Assembly: GCA_049999805.1 (NCBI GenBank)
Contig: JBNGIO010006380.1
Location: 490,735-554,734, forward strand
Direction: 5' to 3'
DNA: 64,000 bases
Origin: Folioceros fuciformis
Taxonomy: Eukaryota; Anthocerotophyta; Anthocerotopsida; Anthocerotales
Shown here: positions 55,813 to 64,000 of the stretch, in pieces
Layout: each line of letters opens with the position of its first letter
How positions within the stretch are numbered: the first letter of the stretch is position 1
The notes under the pieces: generated by a model
The model's database searches: none
The model's input: only the letters and a program-made list of their open reading frames with translations
What the model was told of the DNA's origin: nothing
Program-made: the position numbers and the translations under genes

Positions 55813-56370
55813 GAACATGACAACGCTAAACGCTGCGAGACCAGCATCTTGTCTTCTCCTATCTCTTCAGTAGGAGTCTGTGGGATAATTGTACGCTACT
55901 ACCACAGGGATTCAGATATCATATGCAGAAGAAACAAAAGAAACATGTAACACAAGAGAGACAGTAAGAAAGCTTCCTGTACAAAGAAACTTGCGGTTAA
56001 GACAGACAGAGATGACCGCGTCGGGACGCTCCATTGGAGGAGCCGAGCCGATGCGGCCGTCTTCGTAATGGGCCGCAAGTTCCGGCCGTATGCCACTGGA
56101 ACTTTTTCCCTCTCACCATCGTAAACGAGGAGATTGTATCCCTATGCCATAGCTACGTTCCAGTGGGGCCATGGCGATCGAAATTCATTGGTAGACCATA
56201 AATGCATACCAAGCAAGGACGCGCGACATGAGTTAGACTGCTCGCTGAACCGAGATTCCGTCGTAGACTTTCCGGTAAGCACTGTGGAAAGTAGGGAACT
56301 ACTTTAACCTCTTCCACTCGTTGTGAAGAGCAGGTTTGCTCTGCCCTGGCGGAGACAGGGAGGGGATCTG
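55813..56370. other. GDT1 5' flank
   Basis: No separate gene is supported. ORFs on the minus strand across 56150-56950 read through the GDT1 first exon and intron and are shadows. Confidence 0.5.
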
Positions 56371-58754
56371 ATGGCTGCCATGCCACGATGCCGCCTTTGC
56401 CTTCGCCTTCGGATCGTGCTGCTGCTGGCGTTCGTGCTGCTGCTCCCCTCTGCTTACGGTTACCAGGTCTGTTTTTCTGCCCGCTTTGTCTCCGTTTCCA
56501 GCTGCAGGGTGCAGGATCCGGACTCTGGGAGCTCGGTGTGAAAGTAGGGGGGCTTGGATTGGGCTGTGTGTGTTTTTGATATTGCTTTGTGAGGACACAG
56601 GAGCATTGCAGAAGGGCAAGAGTCCGGTAATCAGCACATGGTTGTTGTGCACATCTGTCGGGATTTCCGAGGATGTCAATTTGGGTTGCCAGTGCGTTCC
56701 TAATCTGTCGAATAGGGTATGGAGTTTTACGTTGCGTGTGTTTTGGTCGTGCTTGAGTTGCACCTGACATGACACACCGTGGTGACCGGTGTGGGGTCTG
56801 GATTTCCTCTTTGCCTTGGTCGGAGGTCTTCTCGCAGCCCTGGGTTTCGTGGAAGCAGTATTCGTGGAAGCAGCTCTCACTCGGCTTTGTTTGGTAGTTA
56901 GCTTGTAGCTAAGTGATATGCTGCTTTTATCCATAGGTTTTCGCATCTTTCCTTTCCGTGAAATTCAGCAGTTTGGACTGAGACTGGTATGAATTGGTGG
57001 GGTGTCCCATGGTAAGGTGAATGACGGAGGTGCAGAGGTATCAGGAAACACATCTGCCAGCAAGTCCAGTGTTTGGCGACGCTCCAAAGTAGAGCCTCAC
57101 GTCACACGTTTGGCTCTCATTTTTTTTTCTATTTGTGTGAATTTTTCTTTGCTGTTGGCATTAGCCGAGTACGGCTCTCAACGCTGTGGTGCTATCTCGG
57201 GTGCTTCTCTCACATGGCAGGCCGAAAGAGGTGTTCATCAATATTTGCTCCTGGTGCAGTTTACTGACTGCTGGAACGTGTTTGGTTTCTCAGCAGCACA
57301 TGCCGGAGATGTTCAAGAAGGATGGAAGCATTCTTAATGGTGAAATTGGATCTGGAGGGGGCCTTTTTGATGCGTTCATAACCAGTCTTTCAATGATTCT
57401 TGTCAGTGAGGTAAAGGCTTCAATCCAAAGCAGATTCTTGCTGCAAAGCGACTCTGGTTGACCTTTTGCAGATCATTTACTGAGCTGGGTTGGAGTTGAG
57501 TTGGGAACCTATGCTTAGTAGGATGCGGAGTCAGGTTGATGTCTAATTTAGCTGGAGTACCTTATTATGTGACAGATTGGGGATGAGACTTTCATCATAG
57601 CTGCATTGATGGCCATGCGGCACCCCCGGGGAATTGTACTATCAGGAGCACTGAGTGCTCTTTTTATTATGACAGTAAGTCTTGACAGACGGTTCGGGTA
57701 CTTCTTTGTGTCGCAATGGGATGAAGCAAAGCCATGTTTTCTCTCTGAGCTTGAACTGTTTTCCCTTTTTCTTTAATCTGCTGTAACATGATGAACCGTT
57801 TCCCCTCAGATTCTTTCTACAGCACTTGGAAGGATTGTCCCTAACCTCATCTCTGCAAAGGCAACGAACCAGGCTGCCACAAGTACTACCATGGACCAGT
57901 CCTCATTCATTCTATGCTGTTGTGGTTTCCTAGCAGGCAGTTGATCCCTTGGGACTGTGTACGCAGTCTGGCTGCTGAGGTTTCAAGGCTCATTTGTCCG
58001 TTGCAGTTTTGTATACTTTCTTTGGATTGCGATTACTCTACATCGCTTGGCGGGCAGATCCAAATGACACACCTCAAAAAGAGTTGGAAGAGGTGAGACA
58101 TCGGACAAAGGAGAGAGATTGCTACTTGGTTATCTTTTGAAGTTCATGACTGATTGAGCTTCATTAGGCTTGTTTTTTTGTTTATGGTTCGTGATTTGGA
58201 GTAGGTTGAAGAGAAGCTTGAAGGGGGTACTCAGAAGAAGTCTTTGACTCGCCGTTTCTTCTCTCGGTTCTGCACTCCCATCTTTCTGGAGGTAAGCTGT
58301 TGAATCCATGAACGAGGTTTGTGGAAGGCGTTTTGTGATTTGTAATTCTGCCACGTTATGCTTTTGTTTCTCATTCGTTGTTGCCATCGAGGTGATTCCA
58401 GGCGTTCATCCTTACGTTCTTGGCGGAGTGGGGAGACAGAAGTCAGATTGCCACTATTGCGGTATCTTTGATTGTCACGTTTTTTTGCTTTGTTTGAGGA
58501 CCTGTAACATATTTTGGAAAGTGCTCCTCCTTCAGCGACATGACTGCAAGTCCGTGGAATTGCAGCTGGCTGCCCACAAGAACGCAGTTGGGGTCACAGT
58601 GGGCGCAACCCTAGGTCACACTGTGTGTACATCCCTGGCTGTTGTTGGAGGCCGGCTGGTGGCCCTTAAAATCTCTCAACGGACAGTGGCAACCATCGGA
58701 GGCCTGCTGTTCCTCATTTTTGCTATCAGCTCTTACATTTACCCTCCTGTGTAA
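56371..58754 (+). CDS. GDT1-like (UPF0016/TMEM165) cation transporter
   Basis: Eight exons give 268 residues: 56371-56466, 57294-57410, 57576-57674, 57810-57882, 58007-58092, 58205-58291, 58402-58461 and 58566-58754. Exon 1 is a signal peptide (RIVLLLAFVLLLPSAYG). The two hallmark E-x-G-D-[KRE]-[ST] motifs are present: SEIGDET at residues 70-76, split by an intron after the Glu codon, and AEWGDRS at 194-200. Around them are LFDAFITSLSMILV, IIAALMAMRHP, LSGALSALFIMT, LGRIVPNLIS, LYTFFGLRLLYIAWR and KNAVGVTVGATLGHTVCTSL. Family members exchange Mn2+ or Ca2+ for protons; the signal-peptide type in plants sits in the Golgi or secretory membranes and supports glycosylation. Intron 1 (827 bp) is the longest in this gene, and a small extra exon there cannot be ruled out. 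Confidence 0.92.
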
Positions 58755-59873
58755 GCTTCTGTCTCATTTGCTCACTGTCCGATTTCACTTAATGGACTGA
58801 TGTACATTGTGGCGCGGGGACGGGCATTTGGCAGACGCTTTAGGTAGGCACCATTTAGTGAACACGAGGCATGTTAGAGACTCCGTTGGTGCAACAGTCC
58901 AGTCCATAAACATGGATTTGGTTTTTTAGAGATTTGAAGCTCGTAGCACTGGACACGCTAGTCTGTCCGGAGACGAAACCTGTCATCGTGTAGATTTACA
59001 TGGAATCCTACATGGTCCAGGCACAAATGGACGTCACAGCGCAAGGGTTTCAACTGTCAGATTGATCTCTTAGCAACATGATTCCTGCCATTTTAGACCT
59101 ACAAGGCCGGTTGCTTTCTTGGAACATTTTTGACTTTTTTTATTATTACTTGTGAATGATTTATCTGTGAAACAATTTATCGCAAGTGCGCGACAATAAA
59201 AGCACATGGGTACAGTGTGCACATGCGTATGCACATTTAATCCCTTGAGCCTGCTCAACTACATCGTGGCTTTCCTTTCCGACGAGCAATTCTGAGGCGA
59301 TAGCGACAATGACAGAGACATGGAAAAATGACAAGCCCAGTTTAAACAAAACAGCTCTTGGAGAGCATTCTGGCCATCATCGTGTAAGCCATAGCATTGA
59401 GAGACAAACATGAGAATGGGTATTAGTTCGACAGTAATGTATAAATTAGAAGTTGCGGCCACTTGCACAAAGAGGATCACCGGATCTTACTCAGTCACCA
59501 GCCCCACCAGATCTGTAGATTAACCTTCAAAGTGGTTGAAACTCCCTGTTCGGCTTCTTCAGCAGCAGAGTTCTCCAACGGTTGAATGTTTGAGAATCCG
59601 GTACATGGGACATTCCCCCTCTTCGCCCTGTATTATAAAAGCTTTAACAGGATAAGGGTGAAAATGCTCTACTCAACCAGCTTCACTCCTAGTGCAAAAA
59701 GGTGCTTGATAAGCAGGGGGAGGGGGAGACACTGGGCTTCTACTCCCTCCTGCACAGTCTGAATTATAGGCTGCTTGGCTGCGTCTGTTGTAGTTGCTTT
59801 GAGCAGCTACACTGTAGAATGAGACACCTAGCCCACCATAGGGACTTCTCCCAGAAGATCTATAATAGCTTCT
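58755..59873. other. Convergent 3' region of GDT1 and FRIGIDA-like gene
   Basis: 1.1 kb with no supported gene. It presumably contains both 3' UTRs. Confidence 0.5.
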
Positions 59874-61292
59874 CTAAGTCACATTGGAGCCCCCGTAACA
59901 CCCTCCAGTCTCACTACTTGCCCGAGGTCGCTTTGCCTGGGCCTTGACTGCAATGGCAGCCTCTTTGCTGTCAGCCTTGGCCTTTTACAATTGAAAAACA
60001 CTCTTTTGAAGAGGTGAGGACGGATAAGATGACTCCGACTGCGTACTCTTTCGGTGCATTTTATCACCGATTTCAAGGCAGCCAGCTCTTTCATTGTCGC
60101 ATCATTCTGCAGACATTTAGGAAGCACTTCAGCTGAAGAACTTCGTATGTCCGGCTACTGTTGACTAACGAAATGATTGAACAAACCTGACTGGCTGCTT
60201 GAGTATCGATTGACCACTCTTCCTTGCTTCGTTCCGATGGGTCTTGATCAGTGGAACAGGCTGGACTATATCCATGACGCCCAACGAGTCTGCAAACAAG
60301 AGTGCTTCGAACAGCTTGCCTTCCTTGGCCAACCTGTGCACCACATCTGAGCCCACGAAGACAAGAAACCAAGCTTTAGCCGTTCGAAGCAACTGCTTCA
60401 GTGAAGGTAAGGGGCCAGAAACAGAAGAAAAAAGAAGTAACAACAGCTCTGGTAAACAATTTTCCTTACTTGTCTCCCGCCAACAGAAGGTCAGAAAACA
60501 TTTCAGCAACGTGAGCCCAAAGCAACCTGCATCTACTGTCCAATACAGGGACTTGACACAACCAGCAAGCAGGGCACAGAAAGCAGCAGGCATGAACTCG
60601 GTTAGAGAGGGGAGCCTATCTGGGTGGTCTACCCGGATAAGGCCATGAATTTTGAGAACTGGCTTCAGGAACAGACAACAGGGTTAAGGGAAAGGGTGGT
60701 AGCACCCCTCGACAATGACACAGCTACAAGATTGAACCAAAGGAAAGGAGAGATAAAGAGTGAACATGACAAGGGCTGTAGTTGCCTTGTGATAGCAAAG
60801 ACTATAAAGATGTTGCCACTACTACTGAGTACAGGCAAGGAGGAACCATCCAAGAGGCCCTGCTTGTGCCATAGCCGGACTTTGGAAGAAGCACACCAAC
60901 CTGGAATCTTGGCCGATAGTCGAAGGGAGCGGCAGAGCGCAGGTGATTGCCCGCGCCGGTCAACAGCCGTGACCAGTTTACATCGCTCATCGTCATTATA
61001 CTCCGGAGCAAGAGCAAATGCTGCCAGATGCTGCAGCAAGGCCTGCGCGTCCAAAGAATTGCCAGACACGATCTCCATGGACACTCATCTTGGCTCTCCA
61101 TTGGTCAGCGACCTCCGTAGCGGAATCCCATTTCCAACCAGAAGAGACGGGTCCATTCCTATCCCCATAAATGCGACATCCGTTTGGTCCCACAACTTCG
61201 CCAGTCCAGACAGCGTTGTCCATGTTTGTCGGCGGCTGAATCCCTAAGCGAGCGCAAGGTCCAGGCAGATTCTGTGAGTGAGCTGCCAGCAA
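59874..61292 (-). pseudogene. FRIGIDA-like gene, partial and probably frameshifted
   Basis: On the minus strand, clean splice-joined exons encode a Frigida domain. One ends at 60901 with LLQHLAAFALAPEYNDDERC and SPALCRSLRLSAKIPD. The next is 60346-60192 (VVHRLAKEGKLFEALLFADS, VPLIKTHRNEARK), then 60106-60047 (ATMKELAALKSVIKCTER), and last 59981-59874 (ending AKRPRASSETGG). Upstream, EVADQWRAKMSVHGD near 61120-61070 also fits the family but is in another frame, with no room for a normal intron. The alternative frame meets a TGA near 61090. The N-terminal coiled coil normal in FRIGIDA-like proteins is not seen; AsnRS begins only 145 bp away. It is either a truncated pseudogene or a gene with an assembly indel. 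FRIGIDA-family proteins act in chromatin-linked transcription. Confidence 0.72.
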
Positions 61293-61436
61293 AGCTGGTG
61301 TAGTATCGGTCCTTTAGGTTTCTTCAGTCCTAAGTTACCAGGTTGCCTCAGGACCAGTTTGCACTGATCTCAGCCGATCTCGAGTTATATAAATGCTGCT
61401 GTGTGCGCCGAGAGGTGATCAGTGCGTCTCGATTGC
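61293..61436. promoter_or_regulatory. AsnRS promoter, TATA box
   Basis: TATATAA at 61386-61392 lies about 45 bp upstream of the AsnRS ATG, which implies a leader of only some 15-25 bases if used. The region is shared with the head-to-head FRIGIDA-like sequence. Confidence 0.6.
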
Positions 61437-64000
61437 ATGCTGTTTCGCAGGCTGAGCAGCAAGGGTGGCTTGCTTCGCAGTTGGTGGAAATCGTCGGGCC
61501 CAGTTCCAAGAATCTGGGAATTTGGTATCAGGCCCCCGATCGAACGAGAGGCGGGACCGGCAGCTGGGGCGCTGCGTGTCTTTAGCGCAGTCGACAGCGC
61601 CAGTGTGATGGCGGAGGGGGAGGCTCTGGCAGTGAAGCTGGATGCGGTTTCTATTGCTGGGTCGGGGCAGCCATCCAGTGAGAATGGAGGTGCCGGCAAG
61701 GTGCTGCGTCCGGCTCTGTACTCTGGAACAGTGCTAATTTCCTCCATCCTGGGAGGGCAGTTTGGGGGATCCGAGTACGTGGGTCAGAAGGTGGTGGTGG
61801 GCGGTTGGGTGAAGACAGGGCGTGTGCAGGGGAAGAACACATTTGCATTTCTGGAGCTGAACGATGGCTCCACTCCGCTCAACCTTCAGGTGTGCTGAAT
61901 TTTATCCTTCTGTGCATTCGTGGCAGTCTGGTACGTGGGTTTGGTCCGGTGAGCAAGCTGGCCTTGCAACGGAGATGGGTGACTAGATGCCGGTGTCGCA
62001 GGTGATGGTGGATGCCGAGGTGGCAGAAGCGCATGATCGCACTCTGGGCCAGCTGACACCCACAGGGACTTCTGTGGTGGTGGAAGGAGAGCTGAAGAAG
62101 CCTCCCGAGAGTGCAAAGAAGCAGCTTGTAGAACTCAAGGTGGAAAGGATCCTGGACGTGGGGACAGTCGACACATCGTCGTACCCCATTGCCAAGGCAG
62201 CATTGTCGTTCGAACATTTGCGGAACTATCAGCATCTGCGAGCCCGCACTAACACGGTGAGCGTGGTGATGTGTTGACGTTCTGGGTGTGTGCAGCATGC
62301 AGTTTTGACATGTCTCTGTGTGTGCGTTTGGTGTCCCAGATCTCTGCGGTCGCTCGGATTCGTCATGCCCTCACGAAAGCCACGCATGATTTCTTCGATG
62401 CGAGGGACTTTATTTGTCTACAGACGCCGATTATTACCACCAGTGATTGTGAAGGTGCTGGAGAGATGTTCCAGGTGACCACTTTGCTGAGTCAGGCAGA
62501 AAAGCGAGAAGAGGAGGCCCTCCTGCACCCTCCTCCCACAGAAGCTGATGTGGAAGCTGCAAGGAAGGTTGTGACCGAGAAGGGTGATGTGGTGAAGCAG
62601 CTGAAGGCAGAGAAGAAGAGTAAATCTGAGATCTCGAGAGCTGTCCAGGAGTTGACGAGTGCTAAGGACACAGTTGCAAGGTTGGAAGATGCTCTGCGAT
62701 TGAAGGGTGGCATTTTGCACAAGGAGGGTGGAGGAGTTGACTATACAGCTGATTTCTTCGGGACCGCTGCATACCTGACTGTATCGGGCCAGCTTCAAGC
62801 TGAGACCTACGCGTGTGCCCTCGGTCGGGTATATACATTCGGGCCGACCTTTCGTGCTGAGAATTCCCACACGACACGACATTTGGCTGAGTTCTGGATG
62901 GTTGAGCCTGAAATGGCTTTTGCAGATCTCGAGGTAATGTCTGTGAGGACGAAGATTGATGTGGTTCCGTTTCGGTCGTGTTCAAGCAAGGCTCTCAGTT
63001 TTTCCTTCGTTGTTGCAGGATGACATGAACTGCGCAGAGGATTATGTGCGTTATCTGTGCAGATATTTGCTTGAGCGGAGGTTAGATGATCTCAAGTTTT
63101 TTGAGGAGAAAATCGACCCGACCGTCTTACAGCGGTTGAGAATGGTTGAGTCGACTCCATTCCAGCGTTTGTCATATACTGACGCAATCAAAGTTCTCGA
63201 GAAGGTCTCTCAGTCTGTCTTTGTTGTTGTTTGACTGGTGCCAGTTTCATTGCTGTGACCACCTCAAGTCGCCTGAGTTAGACTGTGGTTGTTTATGTTG
63301 CCAGGTCCCGGCTGGGAGATTTGAGAACAAGGTGGAATGGGGAATCGATCTAGCTTCAGAGCATGAAAGGTACTCTCAGCCACTGCATTTTGGACTTAAA
63401 ACACTTCCACAGTACTGAAAAGCAGAGTGTGTTCTCTCCAGTCTACAAGAACTACTTTTTGCCACAGGTATCTAGCTGAAGAGGTCTACAAAAAGCCAGT
63501 AATCGTTTACAACTACCCCAAGGGCATTAAAGCTTTCTACATGCGCCTCAACGACGATGGGAAAACAGTCGCAGCCATGGATGTCCTTTGTCCCAAGGTT
63601 GGATAAACCAGTGCAGAAATCCGTTCAGTCACATTTTATTCGGTTCTTGAAAGTGCTGACGTTATCCCCAACTGATGCAGATCGGGGAGCTCGTGGGCGG
63701 AAGTCAGAGAGAAGATCGACTGGATGTGCTAAGGCAGAGGTTTGTGCTTGTGCTGTCATCTTCATGCTTTTGGTATTAATGACATAAGTATTGATCTGCA
63801 GGGCCTTTTCCTTTCACATCTGACCGATCCCATATTTCGATCAGGGTGAAAGAAACTGGCGTTCCAGAGAAGCAGTATGATTATTACCTGGATCTTCGGC
63901 GGTACGGCACTGTCAAGCATGCAGGATTTGGCCTGGGTTTTGAGAGAATGGTGCTATTTGTGACCGGCCTTGAGAACATCAGGGAAGCCATACCTTTTCC
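61437..64000 (+). CDS. Asparaginyl-tRNA synthetase with WHEP-like insertion (3' end outside window)
   Basis: Eight exons are visible: 61437-61889, 62002-62256, 62340-62933, 63019-63204, 63305-63369, 63468-63597, 63681-63739 and 63845 to beyond 64000. Residues 1-60 look like an organelle-targeting peptide; an internal Met ([11 protein letters not shown], about residue 58) could start a cytosolic form. An OB-fold anticodon-binding domain ([20 protein letters not shown]) is followed by the class II core: [29 protein letters not shown], motif 2 [20 protein letters not shown], and motif 3 [15 protein letters not shown]. Between the first two core segments, residues of about 303-357 form a charged helical insertion ([16 protein letters not shown]) like a WHEP domain. 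The enzyme charges tRNA-Asn. The frame is intact to the window edge. Confidence 0.94.

Noticed and set aside
56153-56946. 205- and 215-codon minus-strand ORFs
   Set aside because: They cross GDT1 exon 1 and intron 1 in antisense and show no domain.

Overview
The window is nuclear DNA of a plant-lineage (streptophyte) eukaryote. The evidence is GT-AG introns of about 50-150 bp (a few longer), Ty1/copia elements, P-class and PLS-class PPR sequences, a nepenthesin-type protease, a MUR3-like GT47 enzyme, a trihelix factor, and a plastid-type lumazine synthase and RBFA. PLS repeats of the 'VLKACA' and 'VKCGSLEDG' style and the intron-poor large genes suggest a seedless land plant (moss, hornwort, lycophyte or fern) or a close algal relative; I cannot name the species. 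A 400-base run of N shows that this is a draft assembly.

Layout. 1-12 kb is repeat territory. It holds the 3' end of a decayed plus-strand copia polyprotein and a GC-rich degenerate repeat block. That block is split by a minus-strand copia element (4546-8954) that has target-site duplications, one complete LTR and a primer-binding site, but lacks RNase H and nearly all of its 3' LTR. An 82-bp tandem array and a broken pogo/Tc5-like transposase head follow. From 12 to 26 kb come a TMEM42/EamA-like membrane protein, a nepenthesin-like aspartyl protease, a decayed tandem copy and an intact copy of a VIT-VWA gene (13 exons, 767 aa), ribosomal protein uL22/RPL17 on the minus strand, and, divergent from it across about 200 bp, a Cgi121/TPRKB subunit of the KEOPS tRNA-modification complex. 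From 26 to 40 kb come an intronless zinc CDF transporter with an exceptionally long His-rich loop, an organellar RBFA, a PLS-PPR pseudogene, a GT47 glycosyltransferase, lumazine synthase and an intronless P-class PPR protein. From 42 to 54 kb come GLE1 (11 exons, minus), a trihelix factor, a CLASRP/SWAP-like splicing protein interrupted by the gap, and the CXXC zinc protein CZIB/DUF866 (minus). From 54 to 64 kb come GT-skewed tandem repeats, a GDT1/TMEM165 cation transporter, a probably broken FRIGIDA-like gene, and an asparaginyl-tRNA synthetase that runs off the right edge.

The genes are mostly housekeeping (tRNA modification and charging, ribosome assembly, mRNA export, splicing, metal transport, flavin synthesis) and alternate in strand, giving divergent pairs (RPL17/CGI121, lumazine synthase/PPR, GLE1/trihelix, FRL/AsnRS) and convergent pairs. 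There is no operon-like logic, and I found no convincing new biological system. The most informative oddities are the 3'-deleted copia with intact termini, the VIT-VWA duplicate that lost its VWA core, the telo-box bidirectional promoter, the extreme His loop and the WHEP-like insertion in AsnRS. Exon borders were placed by reading frame, splice consensus and family similarity recalled from memory; no alignment was run.
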